This document shows, piece after piece, positions 1-8,644 of a stretch of DNA of 64,000 bases; position 1 is the first letter of the stretch; every line of letters starts with the position of its first letter. Made by a program: the position numbers and the translations under genes. Under the pieces are notes generated by a model, which was not told the DNA's origin, made no database searches, and saw only the letters and a program-made list of their open reading frames with translations. The stretch lies in contig NZ_SHKK01000001.1 of the NCBI RefSeq assembly GCF_004217135.1, positions 7,075,734-7,139,733 on the forward strand, read 5' to 3'. Origin of the DNA: Micromonospora violae. Lineage in GTDB: Bacteria > Actinomycetota > Actinomycetes > Mycobacteriales > Micromonosporaceae.

Positions 1-36
1 TTGGGCCGGTGAGATCGCAACAGGAGCGAAACAACT

Positions 37-504
37 GTGGCCGTAAAGATCCGGCTCCTGCGGATGGGCAAGATCCGCAACCCGCAGTACCGCATCGTCG
101 TCGCCGACTCGCGCACCAAGCGTGACGGCCGGGCGATCGAGTTCGTCGGGGTGTACCAGCCGAAGGAGGACCCTTCGGTCATCGAGGTCAAGTCGGAGCG
201 GGTCCAGTACTGGCTGTCCGTCGGCGCTCAGCCGAGCGAGGCGGTGCAGCGGCTGCTGGAGCTGACCGGTGACTGGCAGAAGTACAAGGGCCTGCCGGCC
301 CCGCCGCCGCTCCTGGTCGCCCCCGAGCGGGCCGACCGCAAGGCGGCGTACGAGGCTGAGGCGAAGGCCGCCGCCGGGCTCGCCCCGGAGACCCCGGCCA
401 AGCCGGCCAAGAAGGCCGCCAAGGCTGAGGCTCCGGCCGAGGCGCCGAAGACCGAGGCTCCGGCCGAGGCCCCGGCCGCTGCCGACGCCGGTGAGCAGGC
501 CTGA
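37..504 (+). CDS. rpsP: 30S ribosomal protein S16
   Basis: This is a small-subunit ribosomal protein that binds 16S rRNA early in 30S assembly. The first 90 or so residues carry the S16 fold, beginning [19 protein letters not shown] with the [10 protein letters not shown] stretch after it. The remaining 60 residues are an Ala/Pro/Lys/Glu-rich tail typical of actinobacterial S16 and absent from the roughly 85-residue enterobacterial protein. The GTG start is preceded by a CAGGAG ribosome binding site. It heads a run of translation genes: the stop lies one base before the KH-protein start. Identification is firm. Confidence 0.97.
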   Translation: MAVKIRLLRMGKIRNPQYRIVVADSRTKRDGRAIEFVGVYQPKEDPSVIEVKSERVQYWLSVGAQPSEAVQRLLELTGDWQKYKGLPAPPPLLVAPERADRKAAYEAEAKAAAGLAPETPAKPAKKAAKAEAPAEAPKTEAPAEAPAAADAGEQA

Positions 505-505
505 C

Positions 506-739
506 ATGCCACTGCGCCCGGCGTTGGAGCACCTGGTCAAGGGCATCGTCGACCACCCGGATGACGTCCGGGTGCGGATGGTCGATTCCCGTCGGGGCAA
601 GCGGCTCGAAGTCCGCGTGCACCCCGAGGACCTCGGCACGGTGATCGGGCGGTCCGGCCGGACCGCCAAGGCGCTGCGCCAGGTGATCGGCTCCATCGGC
701 GGGCGCGGGGTTCGCGTCGACATCGTCGACTCGTACTGA
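506..739 (+). CDS. KH-domain RNA-binding protein (KhpA-like)
   Basis: This 77-residue protein is a single KH domain. The GxxG nucleic-acid-binding loop is visible as GRSG at residues 48-51 within TVIGRSGRTAKALR. Family members (KhpA, formerly YlqC) bind RNA and in Gram-positive bacteria influence cell elongation and sRNA biology. The position between rpsP and rimM is the standard one for this gene. The ATG follows the rpsP stop by one base, and its stop overlaps the rimM start, which suggests translational coupling. The start was chosen because longer in-frame starts would lie inside rpsP. Confidence 0.93.
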   Translation: MPLRPALEHLVKGIVDHPDDVRVRMVDSRRGKRLEVRVHPEDLGTVIGRSGRTAKALRQVIGSIGGRGVRVDIVDSY

Positions 740-1293
740 TGCAGCTCGTCGTCGGCCGGATCGGCAAGCCGCACGGTGTCCGCGGTGAGGTCACCGTGGA
801 GGTGCGGACCGACGAGCCCGAGGCACGGTTCGCCCCCGGTGCAGTGCTGCGCACTGAGCCGGGGGCGACACCCCCTCCCTCCACGGCTGGGCCCGGGGTG
901 CCGTTCCGGGTGCCGGCGGAGCTGACCATCGAGGAAGCCCGCTTCCACCAGGGTCGGATGCTTGTCGCGTTCGACGGCATCCTGGACCGCAACACCGCCG
1001 AGGCGCTGCGCGGGACGCTGCTCGTGGTGGACAGCGCCGACGTGGCCCCGCCGGACGACCCGGAGGAGTTCCACGACCACCAGCTGGTCGGGTTGGCCGT
1101 GGTGACCCCGGCCGGTGAACGCCTGGGCGAGGTCGCCCGCATCGACCACGCCCCCGCGTCCGACCTGCTGGTGCTGCGGCGGCCCGAGGGACGTACCGCG
1201 TTGATCCCGTTCGTCCGGGCGATCGTCCCGGAGGTCGACCTGGCCGGCGGACGTGTGATCGTCGACCCGCCAGCCGGCCTGCTCGACCTTTAG
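739..1293 (+). CDS. rimM: 16S rRNA processing protein RimM
   Basis: RimM is an assembly factor for the 30S head that binds S19. The N-terminal domain starts [16 protein letters not shown], the family hallmark, and the C-terminal half (about residue 105 on) is the PRC-barrel domain with [19 protein letters not shown]. At 184 residues it is slightly longer than the usual 170, because of a Pro/Gly-rich insert around residues 40-55. The ATG overlaps the KH stop by one base (TGATG). It lies between the KH gene and trmD, the conserved bacterial order. Confidence 0.95.
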   Translation: MQLVVGRIGKPHGVRGEVTVEVRTDEPEARFAPGAVLRTEPGATPPPSTAGPGVPFRVPAELTIEEARFHQGRMLVAFDGILDRNTAEALRGTLLVVDSADVAPPDDPEEFHDHQLVGLAVVTPAGERLGEVARIDHAPASDLLVLRRPEGRTALIPFVRAIVPEVDLAGGRVIVDPPAGLLDL

Positions 1294-1304
1294 GACCAGC
1301 CCGC

Positions 1305-2078
1305 ATGCGCGTCGACGTCGTGTCGATCTTTCCGGATTACTTCGCCCCGCTGGACCTGTCGCTGATCGGCCGTGCGCGGGCCAACGGCGTACTCCAACTC
1401 GCCGTGCACGACCTGCGGACCTGGACCCACGACGTGCACCGCACGGTCGACGACACCCCCTACGGTGGCGGGCCGGGCATGGTGATGCGCCCGGAGCCGT
1501 GGGGTGAGGCACTGGACGCCCTCGCGCCGGTCGACGCCCCGCCGCCCCGACTGCTGGTGCCGTCGCCGGCCGGCGCCCCGTTCACCCAGGCCATGGCGTA
1601 CGAGTTGGCGGCCGAGTCACATCTGCTCTTCGCCTGTGGCCGCTACGAGGGGATCGACCAGCGGGTCCTGGCGCACGCCGCCACCCGGATGCCGGTCACC
1701 GAGGTGTCGCTCGGTGACTACGTGCTCTTCGGCGGCGAGGTCGCCGTCCTGGTGATGCTGGAGGCGGTCACCCGGCTGCTGCCGGGGGTGCTGGGCAACG
1801 CGGGCTCGTTGGACGAGGAGTCGCACGCGCACGGGCTGCTGGAGGCCCCGATCTACACCAAGCCGCCGAGCTGGCGCGGGCACGACGTGCCGGAGGTGCT
1901 CCGCTCCGGCGACCACGGCAAGATCGCCCGTTGGCGGCGCGAGGAGGGCCTGCTGCGGACCGCCGCCCGCCGTCCGGACCTGCTGGCCGCGCTGCCCGCC
2001 GACCGGCTCGACAAACGGGACATCGCGGCCCTGGACCAGGCCGGATTTCAACCTCCGCCGGGGGATGTGGCAAAGTAG
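1305..2078 (+). CDS. trmD: tRNA (guanine-N1-)-methyltransferase TrmD
   Basis: TrmD makes m1G37 in tRNAs and so prevents +1 frameshifting. The 257-residue protein has the SPOUT knot motifs: PYGGGPGMV at residues 52-60, GRYEGID at 112-118 and [11 protein letters not shown] at 135-145, followed by the PIYTKP segment near 182. The length is normal. It follows rimM by 11 bases and precedes rplS, the conserved order. The C-terminal helical region contains the KIARWRREE segment involved in tRNA binding in the family. Confidence 0.97.
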   Translation: MRVDVVSIFPDYFAPLDLSLIGRARANGVLQLAVHDLRTWTHDVHRTVDDTPYGGGPGMVMRPEPWGEALDALAPVDAPPPRLLVPSPAGAPFTQAMAYELAAESHLLFACGRYEGIDQRVLAHAATRMPVTEVSLGDYVLFGGEVAVLVMLEAVTRLLPGVLGNAGSLDEESHAHGLLEAPIYTKPPSWRGHDVPEVLRSGDHGKIARWRREEGLLRTAARRPDLLAALPADRLDKRDIAALDQAGFQPPPGDVAK

Positions 2079-2221
2079 GGGGGTTGCCGCATCCGTCCGC
2101 GCCCGCGGTCGGCTGCGAGGATCCCCGACCGGGGTCGGTCCGCCGATCACCACCCGGGAATCAGAATCACCCACCCGCGCACCGAGTGACGGTGCGCCGT
2201 GAGCCTTACGAGGACGCAGCG

Positions 2222-2578
2222 ATGAACATCCTGGACGCCCTTGACGCCCAGTCGAAGCGGACCGACCTTCCCGACTTCCGGGCCGGTGACACCGTCAAGG
2301 TGCACGCCCGCGTCGTCGAGGGCAACCGGTCCCGTGTCCAGATCTTCCAGGGCGTCGTGATCCGCCGCCAGGGTGACGGTCTGCGCGAGACCTTCTCGGT
2401 CCGCAAGGTCAGCTTCGGTGTAGGCGTCGAGCGGACCTACCCGCTCAACGGCCCGGGCATCGACCGGATCGAGGTCGTGACCCGCGGTGACGTGCGTCGC
2501 GCCAAGCTCTACTACCTGCGCGAGCTGCGCGGCAAGAAGGCCAAGATCAAGGAGAAGCGGGAGAAGCAGCCCAGCTGA
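2222..2578 (+). CDS. rplS: 50S ribosomal protein L19
   Basis: L19 lies at the 30S-50S interface. The 118-residue protein has the expected features: [13 protein letters not shown], a basic [14 protein letters not shown] segment and a Lys-rich C-terminus. A good ribosome binding site (ACGAGGA) precedes the ATG. A much longer reading frame runs upstream through trmD, but this ATG gives the family length. The 143-base gap after trmD could hold a separate promoter or leader. A long hairpin about 115 bases beyond the stop is the likely terminator. Confidence 0.96.
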   Translation: MNILDALDAQSKRTDLPDFRAGDTVKVHARVVEGNRSRVQIFQGVVIRRQGDGLRETFSVRKVSFGVGVERTYPLNGPGIDRIEVVTRGDVRRAKLYYLRELRGKKAKIKEKREKQPS

Positions 2579-2693
2579 CTTCCCGCTCGCCACGCCGCCC
2601 GAGCTGCGCGTATGCCGTACCGCCCAGAGCGCACTACCCTGGTCGTACGGGCGCAGCGAGGCGGCGGACCCGCGCACCTGGCGGGCAGCTGTC

Positions 2694-2737
2694 CACTACC
2701 GCCCGTGGAGCCTCGACGAGGCTCCCGGGCGGTGGTG
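2694..2737 (+). terminator. Strong hairpin terminator between rplS and the first lepB
   Basis: Outer arms of about 12 bases (one G-U position) enclose inner GAGCC/GGCTC-type arms, and the hairpin is followed immediately by TTT. It ends only about 25 bases before the lepB start codon, which leaves little room for a separate promoter. It may therefore partly terminate rplS transcripts and attenuate lepB. Confidence 0.7.
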
Positions 2738-2762
2738 TTTCTGCGGATCGGGGAGTGGCGTG

Positions 2763-3629
2763 GTGCAGACGCTTGACGAGGACGGCACCGTCGATCCGTG
2801 GCGCCGCCGGGCCCGCCGCACCCGACGGCAGATGCCCCTCTGGCAGGAGTTGCCGCTGCTGCTGGTGGTGGCGTTCTGCCTCGCGGTGCTGATCCGCACC
2901 TTCCTGCTCCAGGCGTTCTACATCCCGTCCGGCTCGATGGAGGACACCCTCCTCGTCGGTGACCGGGTGCTGGTCAACAAGGTCGTCTACGACGTTCGTG
3001 ATCCGCAGCGTGGCGAGGTGGTGGTCTTCCGGGGCACCGACCGCTGGGCACCGCAGGTCGACGATCAGCCGAAGCCCGGTGTCACCGGCCGGATCGCCCG
3101 TACCGTCGGCGATCTGGTCGGGGTGAGCCGCCCCGGTGAGAAGGACTTCATCAAGCGGGTGATCGGTCTCCCCGGTGACCGGGTCAAGTGCTGCGACAGC
3201 CAGGGGCGGGTGACCGTCAACGGCATCCCGCTCAACGAGTCGTACGTGCTGCGCGACTCACCACTGGACCTGCCACCCAATCCGTCGGAGTGCCGCTCCC
3301 GACGCTTCGACGAGGTCGTCGTGCCACCCGGTCAGCTCTTCGTGATGGGCGACCACCGCGAGGTCTCCCAGGACGCGCGGTGCCAGGGGCCGGTCCCGAT
3401 CGACAACGTGGTCGGCCGGGCCTTCATGGTGGTCTGGCCCTCGTCGCGGTGGAGTTCGCTGTCGGTGCCGTCCACGTTCGAGGATGTGTCCGGGCCGGTC
3501 ACCGCGTCCCCCAGCGCGCCCCCGGTGCGACCGACTCCGCAGGGCGGTGTGCTGCTGATGCTGCCGTTGGCAGCCGCGCTACGGGGTTCCCGCGCGTTCC
3601 GGACGGTGGCGTCCAGCCGGGCAACGTAG
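2763..3629 (+). CDS. lepB: Signal peptidase I (first of two)
   Basis: This membrane serine-lysine protease removes signal peptides from exported preproteins. The 288-residue protein has one N-terminal membrane segment (about residues 30-50). The catalytic Ser is in PSGSMEDTL (S58) and the general-base Lys is in DFIKRVIGLPGD (K131). An extra segment of about 30 residues between RGEVVVFRG and the catalytic Lys, and a Pro-rich then moderately hydrophobic C-terminus, distinguish it from the second copy. GTG at 2763 was chosen because GGGGAG lies seven bases upstream. GTG at 2760 is also possible. Confidence 0.93.
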   Translation: MQTLDEDGTVDPWRRRARRTRRQMPLWQELPLLLVVAFCLAVLIRTFLLQAFYIPSGSMEDTLLVGDRVLVNKVVYDVRDPQRGEVVVFRGTDRWAPQVDDQPKPGVTGRIARTVGDLVGVSRPGEKDFIKRVIGLPGDRVKCCDSQGRVTVNGIPLNESYVLRDSPLDLPPNPSECRSRRFDEVVVPPGQLFVMGDHREVSQDARCQGPVPIDNVVGRAFMVVWPSSRWSSLSVPSTFEDVSGPVTASPSAPPVRPTPQGGVLLMLPLAAALRGSRAFRTVASSRAT

Positions 3630-3639
3630 GCTCCTTGGC

Positions 3640-4275
3640 GTGATTGACGAGCAGACCGACAAGCCCCGCAGCTCCTTCTGGAAGGAGCTGCCGATCCTGC
3701 TGGGTGTGGCGATCCTGGTCGCGGTGTTGGTCCGCGCCTTCGTGCTGCAAACCTTCTTCATCCCCTCCCCGTCGATGGAGAACACACTCAAGATCGATGA
3801 CCGCGTGTTGGTCAACAAGCTGGTCTACGACTTCCGATCGCCGCACCGCGGCGAGGTGATCGTGTTCAAGGCGCCGATCGAGTGGAGCGGCAACCCCGAC
3901 GGTGAGGACTTCATCAAGCGGGTGATCGGTATCCCCGGCGACCACGTGGTCTGCTGCGACCCGCAGGAACGCTTGGTGATCAACGGCAAGTCGCTCGACG
4001 AGCCGTACATCTTCTCCAAGGACGGAATTCGCGACAAGCCCGCCGACCAGGAGTTCGACATCACCGTGCCGGAGGGCCGGCTGTGGGTGATGGGCGACCA
4101 CCGTTCGGCCTCCGGTGACTCGCTGGAGCACTGGCAGCAGTCCGGGCAGAACATCACCGAGGCGACCATCCCCGAGAAGGACGTGGTCGGTCGGGCGTTC
4201 ACCGTCTTCTGGCCGGTCAACCGGGCCACCTGGCTGACCGTGCCCGACGGCTTCGACGGCATTCCCAAGCCGTAG
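3640..4275 (+). CDS. lepB: Signal peptidase I (second of two)
   Basis: A second, shorter type I signal peptidase (211 residues) lies ten bases after the first. The N-terminal membrane segment spans about residues 17-37. The catalytic Ser is in PSPSMENTL (S45) and the Lys is in DFIKRVIGIPGD (K93). Box E is recognisable as WVMGDHRSASGDS. Both copies keep every catalytic residue, so both are probably active. Tandem lepB genes are common in actinobacteria and may divide substrates between them. Confidence 0.94.
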   Translation: MIDEQTDKPRSSFWKELPILLGVAILVAVLVRAFVLQTFFIPSPSMENTLKIDDRVLVNKLVYDFRSPHRGEVIVFKAPIEWSGNPDGEDFIKRVIGIPGDHVVCCDPQERLVINGKSLDEPYIFSKDGIRDKPADQEFDITVPEGRLWVMGDHRSASGDSLEHWQQSGQNITEATIPEKDVVGRAFTVFWPVNRATWLTVPDGFDGIPKP

Positions 4276-4322
4276 GCCGACGGGGCGTGGGCGATCCGCC
4301 GTCGGTCTGGCAGGCTGGTGCG

Positions 4323-4862
4323 GTGACCGTGAGCGCGAGGAGTGCGGGTGCGAGCCCCGCAGCCGCGACCAGTGGTGACCGTGCCTACACGCCTCGACGT
4401 GCGGCCCGCGTGCTGCTCATCGACGCGGCCGGCCGGGTCCTGCTGTTCGAGGGCTTCGACCCGGCCCGACCCGGGCACCGCTACTGGTTCACCCCGGGCG
4501 GCGGGCTGGATCCGCTGGAGTCCCCGGCGGCCGGCGCGGCCCGGGAGTTGGCCGAGGAGACCGGCCTGCGGCTCGACCCGGCCGAGCTGGGCGAGCCGGT
4601 CTGGTCCGACGCGACCGAGTTCACCTTCGACGGCGCCTGGTACCGCCAGGAACAGGATTTCTTCCTCCACCGGGTGGACTCCTGGCAGGTGGACACCACG
4701 GGCTTCAACGACATCGAGCGGCGCAGCATCGGCGGCCACCGCTGGTGGCTTCCGGACGAGTTGGCGGCCAGCGGCGACCGGTTCTACCCGCCCGAACTGC
4801 CCGCCCTGCTGACCCGGCTCGGGCAGTCGGCCGCCGCCGGCCAGGACGAGGCGTCGTGCTGA
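4323..4862 (+). CDS. NUDIX hydrolase
   Basis: NUDIX enzymes hydrolyse nucleoside diphosphates linked to another moiety. The complete Nudix box (G-x5-E-x7-REL-x-EE-x-GL) is visible in the region GGGLDPLESPAAG...RELAEETGL, around residues 60-82, so the fold should be catalytic. The substrate cannot be inferred. GTG at 4323 is preferred because it removes an unconserved N-terminus, but GTG at 4287 is an alternative start. The end overlaps the rnhB start by 7 bases, which suggests coupling. Confidence 0.85.
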   Translation: MTVSARSAGASPAAATSGDRAYTPRRAARVLLIDAAGRVLLFEGFDPARPGHRYWFTPGGGLDPLESPAAGAARELAEETGLRLDPAELGEPVWSDATEFTFDGAWYRQEQDFFLHRVDSWQVDTTGFNDIERRSIGGHRWWLPDELAASGDRFYPPELPALLTRLGQSAAAGQDEASC

Positions 4863-5668
4863 CCCCGCCGCGTACCCTGGTGCGCCGCGAGGCCGGCCTG
4901 TACGCCCTGGAGCGGGCGCTTCAGCGGCGTGGCTTCCGGCACGTCGCCGGCGCCGACGAGGCGGGTCGGGGGGCCTGCGCCGGTCCGCTGGTGGCCGCCG
5001 CGGCGGTGCTGCCCGAGGGGCGGCGGGGCGAGATCGACGGGCTGGCCGACTCCAAGCTGCTCACCCCGGCCAGCCGGGAACGGGTGTACGCGGAGGTGGT
5101 GGACCGCGCGCTCGCGTACGCCGTGGTGGTCATCCCGGCGGAGGAGGTCGACGCCCGGGGCCTGCATGTGTGCAACCTGGCCGCGATGCGTCGGGCGCTC
5201 GCCTCGCTCACCACCCGCCCGGAGTACGTGCTGACCGACGGCTTCGGCGTGGACGGCCTGGGTGTGCCCGGGTTGGCGGTGTGGAAGGGCGACCGGGTGG
5301 CCGCGTGCGTGGCGGCGGCCAGTGTGCTCGCCAAGGTCACCCGGGACCGGCTCATGGTGGAGCTGGACGGGGTGTTCCCCGCGTACGGCTTCGCCGAGCA
5401 CAAGGGCTACATCACCCCGGAGCACTCGGCGGCGTTGCGGGAGCACGGGCCGTGCCGGGAGCACCGGTTCTCGTACGTCAATGTCGCTGCGGTCTCCGGC
5501 CGCGACGGCCGGCCGCCGCGCGCCCGACGGCCCGGCGGCCACGGCCTGGATGAGCCGATGGAGCGCTCCTGGGCGTCAGGGAGTACCGTCGGCGTGGCGT
5601 TGGGCGAGCAGCCTCGGCCTCCGACGCCGGTGGGGGAAGATGTGGCCATGGAAGGCGGAGTGCGATGA
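4856..5668 (+). CDS. rnhB: Ribonuclease HII
   Basis: RNase HII cleaves RNA in RNA-DNA hybrids and removes single ribonucleotides from DNA. The active-site acidic pair is in AGADEAGRGACAGPL (D34, E35). Further conserved segments are LTDGFGVDG and SVLAKVTRDR. The length is 270 residues. The last 50 or so residues (after SYVNVAAVSG) are a low-complexity extension beyond the normal family end. The GTG start overlaps the NUDIX stop, and its stop overlaps the next ATG (ATGA). Confidence 0.95.
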   Translation: MLTPPRTLVRREAGLYALERALQRRGFRHVAGADEAGRGACAGPLVAAAAVLPEGRRGEIDGLADSKLLTPASRERVYAEVVDRALAYAVVVIPAEEVDARGLHVCNLAAMRRALASLTTRPEYVLTDGFGVDGLGVPGLAVWKGDRVAACVAAASVLAKVTRDRLMVELDGVFPAYGFAEHKGYITPEHSAALREHGPCREHRFSYVNVAAVSGRDGRPPRARRPGGHGLDEPMERSWASGSTVGVALGEQPRPPTPVGEDVAMEGGVR

Positions 5669-5988
5669 GCGCGGAAGATCTCGAGAAGTACGAGACCGAG
5701 ATGGAGCTGCAGCTCTACCGGGAGTACCGCGACATTGTCCGTCAATTCTCCTACGTGGTGGAGACGGAACGTCGGTTCTACCTGGCCAACCAGGTCGACC
5801 TGCACGTGCGCAACTCCGAGGGTGAGGTCTACTTCGAGGTGGAGATGCACGACGCCTGGGTGTGGGACATGTACCGTCCTGCCCGCTTCGTGAAGAACGT
5901 CCGAGTGATGACCTTCAAGGACGTCAACGTCGAGGAGCTGGAGAAGCCCGACATCTCGCTGCCCGCCGACTCCGGCTTCGGCGGCTGA
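5665..5988 (+). CDS. DUF2469 family protein
   Basis: This is a conserved actinobacterial protein of unknown function, 107 residues, acidic and soluble. It starts SAEDLEKYETEMELQLYREY, the signature of the family, and contains the aromatic run WVWDMYRP. It overlaps the rnhB stop by four bases, and rnhB-DUF2469 is a constant pair in actinobacteria. No catalytic motif is apparent. Confidence 0.92.
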   Translation: MSAEDLEKYETEMELQLYREYRDIVRQFSYVVETERRFYLANQVDLHVRNSEGEVYFEVEMHDAWVWDMYRPARFVKNVRVMTFKDVNVEELEKPDISLPADSGFGG

Positions 5989-6011
5989 GCCCGGCCACGC
6001 CGCCGGGCGGT

Positions 6012-6034
6012 GCCACGGGCCCCCCACCCGTGGC
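6012..6034. terminator. Hairpin between convergent genes
   Basis: GCCACGGG and CCCGTGGC arms flank a 7-base loop. The hairpin lies between the DUF2469 gene and the convergent molybdoenzyme gene, so it could serve both strands. There is no T-tract. Confidence 0.45.
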
Positions 6035-6051
6035 GTGACACCCGCCGCCGA

Positions 6052-7194
6052 TCACTCGGCCAGCACCACGACCTCGACCCGCTGCACCATGTTGTTGGCG
6101 AAACCGCCCCGGTTCCACGGTTGATCGACCGGCTGGGTCCGCCCGGACGCGTCGGTCGCCCGCGCGCCGAGCACGTACCGGCCGGGGGTGGCGACCCACT
6201 CGTGCCGCCAGCGCCGCCAGGCGAAATCCCCCGCGTCCGTCGGGTCCAACTCGGCCGGCGTCCAGCTATCCCCGCCGTCGGTGGTCACCTCCACGGCGAC
6301 CACCGGCGCGTGCCCCGACCAGGCCCGACCATCCAGGGTGCACGGACCCGGCCGCAGCACCCGACGGCGGGACATGAAATCGGGGAAGCCGGGCGGGCGG
6401 ACCAGCGCCCGCGGCTCGATCCGGGTGACCGGCACGCCCCGGTCGTCGGCGTCGCGGCGTACCCGGTAGGCCACCGCGTTCTGGTACCCCTCGAACGGCT
6501 CGGTCCGCACCTCGATGGAGCGCACCCACTTCACGTGCGCCATCCCGTACCAGCCCGGCACGATCAGCCGCAGCGGCGCACCGTGCTGCGGCAACAGGGG
6601 AGCGCCGTTCATCTCGTACGCCAGCAGCACCTCCTCGCGCAGCGCGTCGGCGACCGGAAGCGCCCGCTGGTAGTCCTGCTCGACCCCGCGCTCCACGCCG
6701 TGGTCGGCGCCGGTGAAGACCACGTCCACCGCGGCCGGGTCGATGCCCGCCTCCCGCAGCAGCGGGGCGAGGGGAGTGCCGGTCCACTCGGCGTTGCCGA
6801 CCGCCTCGACCAGCCAGGGCTGGCTGACCGCCCGGGGGTGCAGCAGGGCCCGCCCGTTGCCGGCGCACTCCAACGTCACCTGCTGGGTGACCCGGGGCCG
6901 CTCGCGCAGGTCGGCCACGGTGACCGTCACCGGCCGTTGCACCGCCCCGCCGATGGTCAGCGTGTGCGACGCCGGGTCGAGCGCCGGGATGTCGTAGTGG
7001 ATCAGCAGGTAGTGCAGCCCGGCCGGGGTGACGTCGTAGCGCAGCGCCTCCAACGGGATGCCGTGGTTGCGGGCCGCGAGCTGCAACTCCTCGGCGCTGA
7101 TCGCCTCGTCCGGCTCCGCCAGCCGGGACGGTCCGCTCACGTCGGCCAGCCTCGGTCCGACGGGGGACGGCGTCCGGTCATCGAGAGTGGTCAT
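6052..7194 (-). CDS. Sulfite-oxidase-family molybdopterin enzyme
   Basis: This 380-residue protein has the oxidoreductase molybdopterin-binding domain followed by a Mo-co dimerisation domain (from about residue 270). The molybdenum-ligating Cys is C110 in LECAGNGR, and the pterin region GAPLRLIVPGWYGMAHVKW is intact. There is no signal peptide, heme b5 domain or membrane segment, so it is probably cytoplasmic and takes electrons from an unknown partner. Substrates could be sulfite or another oxyanion. Its start faces a divergent DUF4240 gene. Confidence 0.87.
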   Translation of the reverse strand: MTTLDDRTPSPVGPRLADVSGPSRLAEPDEAISAEELQLAARNHGIPLEALRYDVTPAGLHYLLIHYDIPALDPASHTLTIGGAVQRPVTVTVADLRERPRVTQQVTLECAGNGRALLHPRAVSQPWLVEAVGNAEWTGTPLAPLLREAGIDPAAVDVVFTGADHGVERGVEQDYQRALPVADALREEVLLAYEMNGAPLLPQHGAPLRLIVPGWYGMAHVKWVRSIEVRTEPFEGYQNAVAYRVRRDADDRGVPVTRIEPRALVRPPGFPDFMSRRRVLRPGPCTLDGRAWSGHAPVVAVEVTTDGGDSWTPAELDPTDAGDFAWRRWRHEWVATPGRYVLGARATDASGRTQPVDQPWNRGGFANNMVQRVEVVVLAE

Positions 7195-7342
7195 GCGGGC
7201 CTCCCCGGTACAGGCGGCGGCACCCGCCGCACGCGGCCCAGCCTAGGCCCTGGGCGGCGGCCCGAAAACGCCCACCGCAGGTACGGCGGCGTGCGGTCAG
7301 TGGGCTGGTACCGGCTGATCCGAGCGATCATTGAGGGTTGTG

Positions 7343-7789
7343 ATGATTGCGGATGAGGAATTCTGGCGGCTCGTCGCGGTGCTGGGCGGCCGGCCCGAGA
7401 TTCAGGACGAGGGGCCGTACGAGCGGTTGACCGCGATGCTGGCCGAAGAGCCGGTGGAGCGGATCATCGGCTTCGCCGAGACGCTCGCGTACACGCTCTA
7501 CCAACTGGACCGTCGGGTGCTCGCTCAGGCGGTCTTTCCCGGTGCCGACCGACTGTCCGATGACGGTTTTTTGTACGCCCGTTGCGCGGTGGTGGTGGCC
7601 GGACCGGCGGCGTTCGCCGCCGTGCTGGCCGATCCGGCGGCGTTCGCGCGGTTCACCACCGTGGAGGCCGCCCACGCCGACTCGATCCTCGACGTCCCCT
7701 CCAACGCCTACCAGAAGGCGACCGGGCGGGAGTGGGAGCACGTCGAGGAGTACGACTACGAGACCGGGTCCAACGACCAGTGGTGGTGA
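7343..7789 (+). CDS. DUF4240 domain protein
   Basis: This soluble, acidic protein of about 148 residues resembles DUF4240 proteins in its N-terminal EEFWRLV segment, the ERIIGFAETLAYTLYQLD helix and the AYQKATGREWE motif near the C-terminus. Its function is unknown. Family members often accompany immunity or WGR-type genes, but no such partner is seen here. ATG at 7343 was chosen, and TTG at 7331 is the in-frame alternative. Confidence 0.7.
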   Translation: MIADEEFWRLVAVLGGRPEIQDEGPYERLTAMLAEEPVERIIGFAETLAYTLYQLDRRVLAQAVFPGADRLSDDGFLYARCAVVVAGPAAFAAVLADPAAFARFTTVEAAHADSILDVPSNAYQKATGREWEHVEEYDYETGSNDQWW

Positions 7790-7918
7790 CCTGGCCGTCA
7801 GGCGGCGGGCATAGCAGATCATCGAGGGCGTTGGGTGGTCGTCCACAGCACCTCCGGTTGTCCACAGGACGGTCGGCCGGGCTGGCAGACGACCCGGCCC
7901 CGGCTGGAGGCTGCCGTC

Positions 7919-8644
7919 ATGCGCCCGCCACCCGCCCGTTCGATCCGCCGTACCGTGCTGCTCTGCACCGTCCTGCCGCTCGCCCTGGCCGTCCAGCTCT
8001 GCGGGCTGGCGGTGCTGGCCGCTGCGGTGCCCGGCCAACCACCGACGCCGGCCGTGCCGGTCGCGGCGGCCCTCGCGTCCGCCCCAGACTCAGCCGGCGG
8101 GTTCCGCTGGCCGGTCGACGGGCCACCCCGCCCGGTGCGCCGGTTCGACCCGCCACCCCGACCATGGCTGCCCGGCCATCGCGGCGTCGACCTGGCCGCC
8201 CCGGCCGGAGCGGTGGTCCGCAGCGCCGGGCCGGGCACCGTGCTCTTCGCCGGCCTGGTGGCCGGTCGACCGGTGGTCACCGTGGGGCACGCCGAAGGGC
8301 TGCGGACCACCCACGAGCCGGTCCAACCCGGCGTCCGCCCCGGTCAGCCGGTCACCGCCGGCGCGCCGCTGGGCGAACTGCTGCCCGGCCACCCGGGTTG
8401 CCCGACCGAGGCGTGCCTGCACTGGGGGCTGCGCCGGGGCGAGGAGTACCTCGACCCGCTGGCCCTGCTCGGCCTCGGCCCGGTGCGCCTGCTCCCGGTC
8501 GTCCGGTCCCGGCGGTCTGGTTCCGGCGGTCTGGTTCCGGTTGTCCGAGCCTGGTCGCCGGGCCCCGGGCGGTCCGGTCAGCGCTGGGCGAGCAGTGCGG
8601 GCAGCCGGGCGGCCAGCCGCTCGTACTCGTCGGCGGCGTTGTAG
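7919..8644 (+). CDS. M23 family metallopeptidase, secreted
   Basis: This is a predicted peptidoglycan endopeptidase. An N-terminal hydrophobic segment (about residues 12-40) is a signal peptide or anchor. The LytM/M23 domain shows HRGVDLAAPAG (first zinc His and Asp) and HWGLRRGEEYLDP near the end. The HxH pair usual for the family is reduced to THE (TTHEPVQPG) and HWG, so activity is uncertain. The last 45 residues are repetitive and run 67 bases into the 3' end of the convergent aminotransferase gene. That tail may not be native. Confidence 0.75.
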   Translation: MRPPPARSIRRTVLLCTVLPLALAVQLCGLAVLAAAVPGQPPTPAVPVAAALASAPDSAGGFRWPVDGPPRPVRRFDPPPRPWLPGHRGVDLAAPAGAVVRSAGPGTVLFAGLVAGRPVVTVGHAEGLRTTHEPVQPGVRPGQPVTAGAPLGELLPGHPGCPTEACLHWGLRRGEEYLDPLALLGLGPVRLLPVVRSRRSGSGGLVPVVRAWSPGPGRSGQRWASSAGSRAASRSYSSAAL

